A program made the translations under genes and the position numbers. The notes beneath the pieces were generated by a model. It was not told the DNA's origin and did no database searches. It saw only the letters and a list, made by a program, of their open reading frames with translations. From assembly GCF_020594515.1 (NCBI RefSeq), contig NZ_JAJCTH010000001.1, positions 124,001 through 188,000 of the forward strand: a stretch of 64,000 nucleotides of DNA, in the 5' to 3' direction. This DNA is from Rhodoferax sp. U2-2l (GTDB lineage Bacteria > Pseudomonadota > Gammaproteobacteria > Burkholderiales > Burkholderiaceae_C). Below are positions 36,038-45,187 of the stretch, piece after piece. How positions within the stretch are numbered: position 1 is the first letter of the stretch; each line of letters begins with the position of its first letter.

Positions 36038-38090
36038 GGGCAGGCATGGCCTGATAGGGTGTTTCACAACTGGTGACTTTGTCCTGCTTGAGAGCTTTCA
36101 AACAGGCCACCACGGTGTAGTACATCATGCTGACCACCACAAAGATGAAGAACACGGCCAATGCGGCGTCAAGCTGGTTGTTGAACACAATTTGATGCAT
36201 TTGCTCCATGCTCTTGGCTGGTGCCAGCACCACGCCTTGGTCAATGGCGGCCTGGAACTTGTTGGCCAGCGCCAGAAAGCCGATCTTCGGATTGGCATCA
36301 AACACTTTTTGCCAGCCCGCGGTCAAGGTGCAGATGATCAGCCAACTGGCGGGAAGAATCGTCACCCAGGCGAACTGTTGGCGCTTCATCTTGAACAACA
36401 CCACCGTGCACAACATCAGTGCGACACCGGCCAGCATCTGGTTGGAGATGCCAAATAGCGGCCACAGGCTGTTGATGCCCCCCAGAGGGTCAACCACGCC
36501 CTGGTACAAGATGTAACCCCAGGCGGCCACACACAAAAAGGTGGCGATCAGGCTGGCAACCCAGGAATCGGTTTTTTTCATAGCCGGCACAAAGCTGCCC
36601 AGCAAGTCCTGCAGCATGAAGCGACCGGCACGGGTACCTGCGTCACAAGCCGTCAAAATGAACAAGGCCTCAAACAAAATAGCAAAGTGGTACCAGAACG
36701 CCATCATGCCGGGCCCACCCAGAACCTGGGAAAAGATCTGCGCCATGCCCACCGCCAGTGTCGGCGCACCGCCAGCACGTGACAGGATGGTGGTTTCACC
36801 CACGTCCTTGGCGGTTTGTAACAAGACATCCGGGGTGATCATGAAACCCCACTGCGAAATCACCAGGGCCGCACTCTGCACGTCGCTGCCAATCACCGCC
36901 GCCGGGCTGTTCATCGCGAAATAGACACCCGGGTCGATCACTGAGGCGGTGACCATGGCCATGATCGCCACAAAAGACTCCATCAACATGCCGCCGTAAC
37001 CAATCATGCGGGCATTCTTTTCGTTGTCCAGCAGCTTGGGCGTCGTGCCCGACGAGATCAGGGCATGAAAGCCAGAGACTGCACCACACGCGATGGTGAT
37101 GAAGATGAAGGGGAACAGGCTGCCAGACCAGGCCGGGCCGGTACCATCCACAAACTGGGTGACTGCAGGCATGCGCAAATCGGGCGCCACAAACACCATG
37201 GCCAAGGCCAGGCCGACGATGGTGCCGATTTTCAGGAAAGTTGACAAATAGTCACGCGGGGCCAACAGCAGCCAGACTGGCAACACCGAGGCAATGAAGC
37301 CATAGATGATCAGCATCCAGGTCAGCTGTTTGGCATCAAAGGTGAACATCGGGCCCAGCACCGCGTGCTCAGCCACCTGTCCACCCGCCACGATAGAGGC
37401 AATCAACAACACCAGGCCGATCACCGACACCTCACCGACGCGACCGGGGCGCAGATAGCGGCTGTAGACCCCCATGAACATGGCGATCACAATGGTGGCA
37501 GCCACGGTAAAGGTGCCCCAGGGGCTGGCGGCCAGCGCCTTGACCACGATCAGCGCCAGCACGGCCAGAATGATGACCATGATGACAAAGGTGCCCACCA
37601 GGGCAATCATGCCGGGCACCAGGCCCAACTCGGACTTGACCAGGTCGCCCAGTGAGCGCCCGTCGCGCCGGGTCGAGACAAACAGCACCATGAAGTCCTG
37701 CACGGCACCGGCCAGCACCACGCCAACGATGATCCACAGCGTACCGGGCAGGTAGCCCATTTGCGCTGCCAGCACCGGGCCCACCAGGGGGCCGGCACCT
37801 GCAATGGCCGCAAAATGGTGACCAAACAGCACATATTTGTTGGTCGGTACATAGTCCAGCCCGTCGTTACGGCGCACCGCCGGGGTGGCCCGGGTCGGGT
37901 CGATCTGCATGACCTTGTCTGCAATGTAGAGGCTGTAGTAGCGGTACGCCACCAGGTAAATGGACACTGCGGCGATGATGATCCATAACGCGTTCAACGT
38001 CTCGCCCCGGGACAGGGCGACCGTGCCCAGGGAGAACACCCCGATCACGGTTATCAGCGCCCAAAGCGCGTGCTTGTAAACAAGGTTCAT
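36030..38090 (-). CDS. cstA: CstA/BtsT-family transporter (pyruvate or peptides)
   Basis: A 686-residue inner-membrane carrier of the CstA family with many hydrophobic helices. Highly conserved blocks are VRRNDGLDYVPTNKYVLFGH, AIAGAGPLVGPVLAAQMGYL, LFVSTRRDGRSLG, FITIACGAVSGFHALISSGT and GGINSLWPLFGISNQMLAG. Family members import pyruvate (BtsT, CstA) and have been linked to peptide use in starvation. The ribosome site AGGAGA precedes ATG 38090. Upstream on the same strand lies a BtsS/BtsR-like system, which in E. coli controls the paralogue btsT, so pyruvate uptake is the best guess. The gap to the regulator gene (about 200 bp) should hold the controlled promoter. Confidence 0.9.
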   Translation of the reverse strand: MNLVYKHALWALITVIGVFSLGTVALSRGETLNALWIIIAAVSIYLVAYRYYSLYIADKVMQIDPTRATPAVRRNDGLDYVPTNKYVLFGHHFAAIAGAGPLVGPVLAAQMGYLPGTLWIIVGVVLAGAVQDFMVLFVSTRRDGRSLGDLVKSELGLVPGMIALVGTFVIMVIILAVLALIVVKALAASPWGTFTVAATIVIAMFMGVYSRYLRPGRVGEVSVIGLVLLIASIVAGGQVAEHAVLGPMFTFDAKQLTWMLIIYGFIASVLPVWLLLAPRDYLSTFLKIGTIVGLALAMVFVAPDLRMPAVTQFVDGTGPAWSGSLFPFIFITIACGAVSGFHALISSGTTPKLLDNEKNARMIGYGGMLMESFVAIMAMVTASVIDPGVYFAMNSPAAVIGSDVQSAALVISQWGFMITPDVLLQTAKDVGETTILSRAGGAPTLAVGMAQIFSQVLGGPGMMAFWYHFAILFEALFILTACDAGTRAGRFMLQDLLGSFVPAMKKTDSWVASLIATFLCVAAWGYILYQGVVDPLGGINSLWPLFGISNQMLAGVALMLCTVVLFKMKRQQFAWVTILPASWLIICTLTAGWQKVFDANPKIGFLALANKFQAAIDQGVVLAPAKSMEQMHQIVFNNQLDAALAVFFIFVVVSMMYYTVVACLKALKQDKVTSCETPYQAMPAHG

Positions 38091-38291
38091 GTTTTCTCCT
38101 GTAGTAGTTAAACGCCCAGGCCCTTGCAAACCATGGGGCATACCGCAGCGAAAAGGAGCAAACGTTGTCACCCCAGCCCGCAGTGGAGGCGAAATGTAGC
38201 GATTTCAAGCTGGGTTTTGGAACCTATCTGGCCAGTGGTTTCCATGGGGATTGAGCGGCACACTGGCGGTGCCGAGCGGCCATCGAATGCG

Positions 38292-39008
38292 TCAGCCCAC
38301 CAGCAAGCGGTCTTTCAGTTCACGCAAATAGCGTCGGCTCACAGGCACCCGTCGGGCGCTGCGGGTGACGATTTCCGCACTGCCGTTGTCCAGCATCTCG
38401 ATCTCGGCGATCTGGTCGATGTTGACCAGATACTGCCGGTGGCAGCGCATCAGGGGTGTGCGCTCCTGCAGGATTTTGAGCGTGAGTTCGGTGATGCCCT
38501 GGCGCTTGTCAGACACCACATGCACCCCGGAGAGATCGGTGTAGACATACTCAACTTCGTCGAGCCCCAGCAAGGAAATCCGGCTCAGGCTGACACAGGG
38601 AATGTGCCGCAACACCGGCGCAAGCGGCGCGTGCGCAGGCATTGAGGGCCGAGCCCCGGCACGCAGCCACTGGAGGGTTTTGGCCAGGCGTTGCGGGTCG
38701 ATCGGTTTGAGCAGATAGTCGGCTGCGTGTTCTTCAAACGCTTTGAGTGCGTGTTCGTCATAGGCGGTCACAAACACAATGTGCGGCAGGGCCGCTGGTT
38801 CGATCATGCCGACCATTTCCAGGCCGCTGACCCGCGGCATCTGGATGTCCAGAAACACCACATCCGGGCGCAGCCGGTGAATCTGCGCAATGCCTTCCAG
38901 CGCGTTGGCGCATTCACCCAGCACCTCGATGTCGGCATGTGCGCCCAGCAGGGCCCGCAGCTCTTCCCGAGAGGGGGCTTCGTCGTCAATGATCAAGGCG
39001 GTCAACAT
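38292..39008 (-). CDS. btsR: LytTR response regulator, BtsR-like
   Basis: A 238-residue regulator with a receiver domain (phospho-acceptor D54 in VVFLDIQMPRVSG, K in DYLLKPIDPQR) and a C-terminal LytTR DNA-binding domain (TPLMRCHRQYLVNIDQIAEI, VSRRYLRELKDRL). The ATG at 39008 overlaps the kinase stop by 7 bp. Pairing with a LytS-type kinase that matches BtsS, and location just upstream of a CstA/BtsT-family transporter, suggest that it activates that transporter in response to pyruvate. YpdB is the alternative relative. Confidence 0.88.
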   Translation of the reverse strand: MLTALIIDDEAPSREELRALLGAHADIEVLGECANALEGIAQIHRLRPDVVFLDIQMPRVSGLEMVGMIEPAALPHIVFVTAYDEHALKAFEEHAADYLLKPIDPQRLAKTLQWLRAGARPSMPAHAPLAPVLRHIPCVSLSRISLLGLDEVEYVYTDLSGVHVVSDKRQGITELTLKILQERTPLMRCHRQYLVNIDQIAEIEMLDNGSAEIVTRSARRVPVSRRYLRELKDRLLVG

Positions 39009-40687
39009 GCGGTGCGGTCTTCTTCGATGGGTAAACGTATGGCCACGCGGGTCCAGCAATCGGGCTGACAGGTGACCTCCAGCCCAAATTCAGCACCATA
39101 ACGCAACTTGATGCGCCGGTCCACCAGACTCATGCCCAGGCCGTCACTGCCTGGCTTGGGCTGGTACAGGCCGGCGCTGTCTTCCACCACCACCGACAAC
39201 AAATCGCCCAGGCGCTGGGCGCTGACCACAATGGTGCTGGGCTCCAGCATTTGGGAAATGCCGTATTTAATGGCGTTTTCAACAATCGGCTGCAATGAAA
39301 AAGCCGGAAGCCGCACGTCCAGCAGCTCCGGCGGCACGTCAAACCTGACGTTGAGCCGGTCGGCAAATCGCGCCAGCTCGATGTGTAAATACGCGTCCAC
39401 GTGTTCCAGCTCGTCTTTGAGGCTGGCGTCATTGCCGCCGCGTTTGAGGCTCTTGCGGAAAAACGTCGACAGGTATTGCACCAGTTGGCGCGCCGACTCG
39501 GGGTCACGCCGGATCACCGCGGCCAGGGTGTTGAGCGCGTTGAACAAAAAGTGCGGGTTGATCTGCGCCTGCAGCAGCTTGATTTCAGACTGCGCGAGCA
39601 AACTCTTTTGCTCCTCGATGCGCCCGGCCAGCACCTGGTTGGACAGCAGCCTGGCAATGCCTTCGCCCAGGGTGCGGTTCAGCCTGGAGAAAAATTTGCT
39701 CTTGGGCTCATACAGCTTAATAGTGCCGATCACCCGGTTTTCTTCACCACGCAGAGGAATCACCAGGCAGGAGCCGAGCTTGCAGTCCTTGGTGACCGAG
39801 CAGGAATACGGCGTCACCGCGCCGTCGGCGTAGACCACCTGGTTGTGGTTGATGGCGCGCAAGGTGTGCGTGGACGAGATCGGCGTGCCCGGCAGATGGT
39901 GGTCGGCGCCCGTGCCGACAAACCCCAGCACCTTGTCGCAATCGGTGATCGCCACCGCGCCGACACCGGTTTCCTCGCGGATGATGGCGGCCATGCGCGC
40001 GCAGTTCTTCTCGTTGAAGCCCTGCATCAGCACCCCCACGGAACGCTCGGCAATGCGCAAGGCCATCGCCGAAAAGGCAATCGAGTACTTCTCCATGGTT
40101 TCGCGGCGGTCCAGAATCAGCCGCATGAACAGCGCCGCGCCAAAGGAATTGGTCAGCACCATCGGCAAGGTGATCTGCGACACCAGCCGCGTCGCGTGGT
40201 CCGAGGGCCTGGCCATCAGCAGAATGATGCCCATCTGGAACAGCTCGGCCACAAAGGTGGTGCCAAAGGCAATGGTTGGGTTGAGCAGGCGGTCGGCCTG
40301 GTTGCGGCGCATCAGATAGAGGTGCAGGAAACCACCGATCAAGCCCTCAACCACGGTTGAGACCGCGCAGGCCGACGCCGAAAAACCGCCCAGCGAATAA
40401 CGGTGCATCCCCCCGGTCAAGCCAACGGCCAAACCCACCAGCGGCCCGCCCAGCAAACCACCCAGCACCGCACCAATCGCCCGGGTGTTGGCAATCGCGT
40501 CGTCAATCTGGAAGCCAAGGTAGGTGCCCATGATGCAAAAGCCCGAGAACACCACGTAACACACCAGCCGGTCCGGCAGGCGGACGGTGACTTGCATCAG
40601 CGGGGCAAAAAGCGGGGTTTTGCTCAACAGATAGGCGACGACCAGGTAGACGCACATCTGTTGCATCAGGTCGCCGACGAGTGCCAT
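39002..40687 (-). CDS. btsS: LytS-family sensor histidine kinase, BtsS-like
   Basis: A 561-residue membrane sensor kinase. The N-terminal 5TM region has segments closely resembling E. coli BtsS (QQMCVYLVVAYLLSKTPLF, AIGAVLGGLLGGPLVGL), followed by a GAF domain (TGVGAVAITDCDKVLGFVG, KLGSCLVIPLRGEENRVIGT) and a HisKA_2-type kinase core with QINPHFLFNALNTLAAVIRR carrying the phosphorylated histidine and an HATPase region (LQPIVENAIKYG). In E. coli BtsS binds extracellular pyruvate with high affinity. No start has a good ribosome site: ATG 40687, ATG 40708 and TTG 40729 are all possible; 40687 best fits the family N-terminus. Confidence 0.88.
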   Translation of the reverse strand: MALVGDLMQQMCVYLVVAYLLSKTPLFAPLMQVTVRLPDRLVCYVVFSGFCIMGTYLGFQIDDAIANTRAIGAVLGGLLGGPLVGLAVGLTGGMHRYSLGGFSASACAVSTVVEGLIGGFLHLYLMRRNQADRLLNPTIAFGTTFVAELFQMGIILLMARPSDHATRLVSQITLPMVLTNSFGAALFMRLILDRRETMEKYSIAFSAMALRIAERSVGVLMQGFNEKNCARMAAIIREETGVGAVAITDCDKVLGFVGTGADHHLPGTPISSTHTLRAINHNQVVYADGAVTPYSCSVTKDCKLGSCLVIPLRGEENRVIGTIKLYEPKSKFFSRLNRTLGEGIARLLSNQVLAGRIEEQKSLLAQSEIKLLQAQINPHFLFNALNTLAAVIRRDPESARQLVQYLSTFFRKSLKRGGNDASLKDELEHVDAYLHIELARFADRLNVRFDVPPELLDVRLPAFSLQPIVENAIKYGISQMLEPSTIVVSAQRLGDLLSVVVEDSAGLYQPKPGSDGLGMSLVDRRIKLRYGAEFGLEVTCQPDCWTRVAIRLPIEEDRTAC

Positions 40688-40885
40688 GTGGTTGATGCCG
40701 GTGAACATGCGGTCAACGCCGAGGCGCAAAGTCGGGGTTAATGGTCATACTGGAGCTGTATTTTTTTGCAATCCAATATTGTCATGCACACCTTACCGGG
40801 TTTCATCGCAGGGGTGTTGCGCTTCGCTTTTGAGGGGGCCGATTGTTTTGAGTGTTGATCAGCTGACCATGCTCGCCCAGCTTGT

Positions 40886-41260
40886 TCAAGTCAGCACTGC
40901 TTCAAGGCGGAAAAAATCTGCAGATGCTCGAACCTCTTTCATGTGACCGTGACGCGGCAGAACCTTGGTCTCTATCGTGACGAGACCGGCTTGTGCTAAC
41001 TGGTCTACATCACGTTTGACAGCGCTGCGATCGCGATGCAAGCGCGCAGCAATGACGGTGATTGAGCCTGGTTCACTCTGAACACTGCGGAATACGTCCA
41101 GTCGACTGGCCGTCAGCAGGCGCAAGAGATCGGATGGATCTTCAAAGCTGACAGTGCGTTCCTCCGGAATCGGTTGACCCGCGCTAGCCAAACGTGCCAA
41201 CGCCTTCCCTCTGCGAAAGAAATCTTGTTCGTTAGCTGATTTGACGGTGACAGTTTTCAT
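40886..41260 (-). CDS. Winged-helix antitoxin-like regulator
   Basis: A 124-residue protein with a MarR/ArsR-type winged-helix domain (DLLRLLTASRLDVFRSVQSE, ITVIAARLHRDRSAVKRDVD, QLAQAGLVTIETKVL). The N-terminal ~40 residues contain a short basic helix. Proteins of this shape are the usual partners of TumE/DUF6516-type proteins and are taken to be the antitoxin and operon repressor. Its ATG overlaps the stop of the upstream HTH-TumE gene by 4 bp (ATGA). The role is inferred from this pairing; no activity can be read from the sequence. Confidence 0.75.
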   Translation of the reverse strand: MKTVTVKSANEQDFFRRGKALARLASAGQPIPEERTVSFEDPSDLLRLLTASRLDVFRSVQSEPGSITVIAARLHRDRSAVKRDVDQLAQAGLVTIETKVLPRHGHMKEVRASADFFRLEAVLT

Positions 41261-41709
41261 GCTTTACCCCTGAGGGCAGTCCAATCGATCTGGAACTGAT
41301 CTTCAATGTCGTCAAAACTCGTGAATTCAACCGCAGCCACAACACCGAAGTCGTGGTGATACCCATGGTGGTTGTCATAACCGACCACGCGTCCGTTATC
41401 GGCACCGTGCAACGCATGATTGATGTACGCAAGGTTGTAACGCGTCACCTGATCTTGCGCATCGACCCATATTTCACGTCGAAGCTGACCATTGCCGCGC
41501 TTTTGTGAGATGTGGTGCGTATCCCCCACACCGCAATTGAAAAATCTACACAAGTGGTCGAGGTTTTCCGTTGTGGCGTTGTACGCCGGGGTATTGAGCA
41601 TCCGAAACAGGGTTGTTCGATGCAAACCCGTTGCCTCGGAAACCTCTTTCCACTCGATGCGGCGCTTTTCCTTGAAGGCTTTTTCAGCCAGTTGCTCAGC
41701 TAGTCGCAA
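41257..41709 (-). CDS. HTH-TumE (DUF6516) chimera, putative toxin
   Basis: A 150-residue protein in two parts. Residues ~17-62 (EVSEATGLHRTTLFRMLNTP, ENLDHLCRFFNCGVGD) look like a small Xre-type helix-turn-helix protein. Residues ~74-150 (QVTRYNLAYINHALHGADNG, GRVVGYDNHHGYHHDFG, FTSFDDIEDQFQIDW) match the TumE/DUF6516 toxin family. The usual TumE proteins I know lack such an HTH. The start is a TTG at 41709, with GGAAA about 9 nt upstream; an in-frame TAG lies just before, so there is no longer alternative. It begins 21 bp after the pilin gene cluster ends, without a visible promoter of its own, and overlaps the antitoxin-like gene by 4 bp. Confidence 0.7.
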   Translation of the reverse strand: MRLAEQLAEKAFKEKRRIEWKEVSEATGLHRTTLFRMLNTPAYNATTENLDHLCRFFNCGVGDTHHISQKRGNGQLRREIWVDAQDQVTRYNLAYINHALHGADNGRVVGYDNHHGYHHDFGVVAAVEFTSFDDIEDQFQIDWTALRGKA

Positions 41710-41729
41710 ACCGGCATTTCCCTATGTGG

Positions 41730-43781
41730 CTAAGGTGCGCTGGTGGTACGAGTCCCACCATTGCGATAAGAGCAAAATACGCCGCTGGAAGAACTGTCTG
41801 TGTAAGGCAGTGATCCTACTGCCACCACGCTGTAGCAGTAGGTTACCTTGTTACCATTTCCCGCAGTAACACTCGCAGCGGTTTGGGCGCCAGTCGGGCT
41901 GGATGGCGTGCAGGGAGTCAGGGTGTCATTTGTCGTTGGACTCTGGCAAGCGCTGACCTTATATCCTGTTGCGTTGGAAATGCCTGTCCAGATTAGCGTC
42001 GAGGCTGTCCAAGACGGAGAAGGAGTTGCCAAAGTGATCGTGGTTGCATTCCATTTTGCGTACAACGTGGTATTTCCATTAATGGTGAACGTGTTCCCAG
42101 CGCTATAGGTGGTGCCCGTACCGGCAGTGGATGTGGTCCACCCGGCAAAGGTAGCGTTAGCTTTGGTCAAACTTGCAGCCTGGACGGTCACGGTGTTACC
42201 AGCTGCGTATGAAGCGGCGTCAACTGGTGGTGTTCCCGAACCGCCATTGACGTTGTATGTCACTGAATAGGTGATGGCAACGTTCGACCAGCATGCATAC
42301 AGACTGGTATTTGCAGTGATGGCAAAGGTTGATCCTGCTGCACGCGAAGTCCCTGAACAGTCTGCAGACGTATTCCAGCCAACAAAATTCAGTGCGCCTT
42401 TGGCCAAGTTGCCTTTGGTCGCAACAGTGACTTGGGCGTTGGCCGCGTAGGAATTGTTGTCAACTGGAACCGTGCCAGTCGTGGAACCATCGATAACATA
42501 CGTAACTTGATAAGCTGTTGAACTTGTCGCAAGTGGACAATCGGTTGCGTGTGCACCGTTGGATGCAGAGCGGCAGTCCTGGTGAAGAACACCTAGCGAC
42601 ACATTCGCCAGAGTCATGTCAGTTGGGCAAGTTGGTTGGGTTGTACTTGTGCTGTTGTTGGTACCACCCACTAGGTAATTCTGTTGGTCCAACGATTTGT
42701 TGACTTCAACGTAAGGCTGCACATTACGCTGGTTGACATCGGTGAGAACGACCGTTGCTGCATATTGATAACGGCAAACGAAGTAGGGGTTGCCGCTGGC
42801 GTTCCAGTTGCTCGGGCCAGAAATCAAAATTTTGCCCGACCAGTTGTAGGGACCTTTGACTGTAATCGCTGGACTGGGCTCGATCAGAGGAATCACGCAA
42901 AGATAAGATTTGTAATTGGCAATGCTTGCGTCCGTATTTTGATCAACCGCATTACCAAACTGGCAAGTAATGTCATTGGTTCCCGCGGCATTTCGGGTTA
43001 TGCCTAAGTGATGGATATTCAAACCGTTCCAGATAGAATCTGAAACGTTATTTCCTCTTTTGATATATCCAGTCACAATGTAGCCGGTCACGCTAGTGCA
43101 ATTACTTTGATCAGATGTCAAGGCTGTTTTTACCTGTGCATCAGTCGGATTATCAGTTAATCCGGGTTCGCAAATTTGAACAACATCACCATTGACATTG
43201 TCAAAGACAACGTACTCACCATTCTCTCCGAACTTTATTGCACTTTTACCACTACCAATATCAATCGCCGGAATGGGGATACTTAAATTTCGATTCAGAG
43301 GTCGTTTGAGATTGATGTTTTGAGGTAATGGAAAGCCCAGAAAACCTGAATCAGCCGGATCGGTTTTGGAGATAACCGAGTTCAGTGTGACCGACTGTGC
43401 TTCGTTTGCACGGTCAGTCCAAGTCACGGTCACTGTGACGGATCGCATGGCATCTGCAACGGCTCCCCCAAAAGTCCAGGCACGGGTGAATACTGCATTG
43501 GTCGTAATTTCATCTGAACCGTTTGCAAGCGTATCCCAGTACCCAGCGACGGGTGTGCTGGCTGCCGAAGCTGGCACAGCTATCCCTTTGATGTAACGAA
43601 GTTGTTCCATTTTTTCCTGTGCCAACCTCACTGCTTCGGTGCGCTGTTGCGCCACATCGACGTTGCGTGTCAGGGCGCCCTGCATCCCTGCCAAGGCCAA
43701 CATACCGAACCCCACCACGACCAGTGCGACCAGCGCTTCAATGATGGCGAAGCCAGATGAACGATGTGCAAGAGTTTTCAT
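41730..43781 (-). CDS. PilV-like minor pilin with two InlB-type B-repeats
   Basis: A 683-residue type IV minor pilin. The N-terminus has a class III signal with cleavage at G-F (SSG-FAIIEALVALVVVGFGML, including the E at +5), followed by a PilV-type helix. Residues ~423-498 and ~504-577 are two Listeria-Bacteroides/InlB B-repeats (each runs from YxVTY to LYACW or LYAKW, with FVGW or FAGW inside), and the last ~100 residues resemble a fibronectin-III fold. Typical PilV proteins have about 150-200 residues. ATG 43781 has GAGG upstream; a GTG lies at 43787. It ends the pilin operon, where pilY1 is often found. An adhesive pilus-tip role is inference. GC content is lower than in core genes. Confidence 0.82.
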   Translation of the reverse strand: MKTLAHRSSGFAIIEALVALVVVGFGMLALAGMQGALTRNVDVAQQRTEAVRLAQEKMEQLRYIKGIAVPASAASTPVAGYWDTLANGSDEITTNAVFTRAWTFGGAVADAMRSVTVTVTWTDRANEAQSVTLNSVISKTDPADSGFLGFPLPQNINLKRPLNRNLSIPIPAIDIGSGKSAIKFGENGEYVVFDNVNGDVVQICEPGLTDNPTDAQVKTALTSDQSNCTSVTGYIVTGYIKRGNNVSDSIWNGLNIHHLGITRNAAGTNDITCQFGNAVDQNTDASIANYKSYLCVIPLIEPSPAITVKGPYNWSGKILISGPSNWNASGNPYFVCRYQYAATVVLTDVNQRNVQPYVEVNKSLDQQNYLVGGTNNSTSTTQPTCPTDMTLANVSLGVLHQDCRSASNGAHATDCPLATSSTAYQVTYVIDGSTTGTVPVDNNSYAANAQVTVATKGNLAKGALNFVGWNTSADCSGTSRAAGSTFAITANTSLYACWSNVAITYSVTYNVNGGSGTPPVDAASYAAGNTVTVQAASLTKANATFAGWTTSTAGTGTTYSAGNTFTINGNTTLYAKWNATTITLATPSPSWTASTLIWTGISNATGYKVSACQSPTTNDTLTPCTPSSPTGAQTAASVTAGNGNKVTYCYSVVAVGSLPYTDSSSSGVFCSYRNGGTRTTSAP

Positions 43782-43788
43782 ATTCACC

Positions 43789-45174
43789 TCAGTTGCAGGT
43801 TAGAACGGGTTCCGCTGCTGTGCTCAGCGTGCAACGATCTGTCCAGCTGCCTGGCACTCGTACGAATGTTCCTGTTGCCCGCCGTACACCGTTCAATACG
43901 GTGGGGTCATAAATCAAACTGCCATTCCCGTTGTTGTTGTATCCAGCACAGGTCACCATCGCACCATGAATATCTGCCGTCCCGGTTCCGACATCGTTCA
44001 CATTGGAGCTGTTGGAGAAAATCATGCCATAAATGTCAATATTTCCGTTAATGTCAAATCCTTCCGCGGAAACAATGGTGACTGGGTCAGTTGCGGATCC
44101 AAACGAGCCGCTGCTGTTGTTACGGGCAAATCCATCCGGGAAATAAAATGCCCGCCAGCCCGACGCGTAAGCCGTATCTACCAAACCACCACAGGTATTT
44201 GCACTGTTGCAATTCGGGATAATCTTGGTCGTGGGTGAGTTTGCATACTGTGAAATGGTGGAACCAAAATAAGCGTTGAACATGGCCGAATTGCTGCAAG
44301 TTGGGTCTGAGTTGGAAAGCGCAGCTAAGGTACTGTCCCCACCGATTAGCGAATTTTGAACGGGTTGGCCTGGAATTGTGGTGTAGGACGTTCCATTGCC
44401 TTGTGTGATCGTGGTGCCCGCGTTGACCAGAGTTCCACCCGTTACGGCATCAAGATTTGCAATGTTGTAGGAGCCACCCACAGCACAAGATGTTCCACAA
44501 GTCAGCGGTGCTGCTGGGGCTGCGCGTAACAACGGTCTAAGTTTCAAAATAACCGACACCACCGCGCTTGCGTCTGAATTGACAGCAGAGGCTGGCGTGC
44601 AAGTACCAGCCTGCGCAGCACATCCAACAGAGGTGACTTGAACCGCCTCCAAATCAACCAGTCCTGTTATTGAGTCAGGTGGTGCTGGTTTGAAAACAAT
44701 GGTGAAGCTAGGCGCGACGTCAGTACCTAAATTGGTTGTGCTGTTTGGCACATCAGGGCAATTGCAGGTAAACGCAGAGGTTGCCTCGTTGATTTTGCAT
44801 CCTGGAAACGTTGTCAAAGCCGGGTTGACATCGGTGGCGGTACCTGTGCCAGAGGACCATTGAGTCTGAACGTATTTTTTTCGGAATGAAATGTTGGTGG
44901 TGGTTAACAAGGTGCATGCAGTATTGATGTCATACGGCGCATTAAGCATGCCAGTTGCCCATTCAATACCTGCTTCAGCCATCTCCAGCGCTTTGGTTGA
45001 CCGCATTTGACTGGCTGATGTTTTTTGCTCAAACAAAACGTTTCTATTCAGGTACAACATCACGATAGATATGCTGAACAAAAAAACCATGGTGACAATC
45101 AGGGTAGCTGCGCCACGTTGGTGGTGGCGGGTCTGATTTCGGCCATGCCGATTTGAAATGTATGACATGGACAT
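43789..45174 (-). CDS. pilX: PilX-like minor pilin
   Basis: A 461-residue protein whose N-terminus has a PilX_N pattern: RGAATLIVTMVFLFSISIVM as the membrane helix, followed by ALEMAEAGIEWA. There is no classical G-F-E prepilin site, as is common in PilX of beta- and gammaproteobacteria. The large C-terminal part is rich in Ser, Thr, Asn, Gly and cysteine pairs (CSNS, CNSANTCGG), suggesting disulfides and surface exposure. It is much longer than the ~200-residue PilX of Pseudomonas. Starts at ATG 45174 and 45168 are both possible. It lies between pilW and the B-repeat pilin with almost no gap. Confidence 0.78.
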   Translation of the reverse strand: MSMSYISNRHGRNQTRHHQRGAATLIVTMVFLFSISIVMLYLNRNVLFEQKTSASQMRSTKALEMAEAGIEWATGMLNAPYDINTACTLLTTTNISFRKKYVQTQWSSGTGTATDVNPALTTFPGCKINEATSAFTCNCPDVPNSTTNLGTDVAPSFTIVFKPAPPDSITGLVDLEAVQVTSVGCAAQAGTCTPASAVNSDASAVVSVILKLRPLLRAAPAAPLTCGTSCAVGGSYNIANLDAVTGGTLVNAGTTITQGNGTSYTTIPGQPVQNSLIGGDSTLAALSNSDPTCSNSAMFNAYFGSTISQYANSPTTKIIPNCNSANTCGGLVDTAYASGWRAFYFPDGFARNNSSGSFGSATDPVTIVSAEGFDINGNIDIYGMIFSNSSNVNDVGTGTADIHGAMVTCAGYNNNGNGSLIYDPTVLNGVRRATGTFVRVPGSWTDRCTLSTAAEPVLTCN

Positions 45175-45187
45175 ACCGCTAGAGGAG

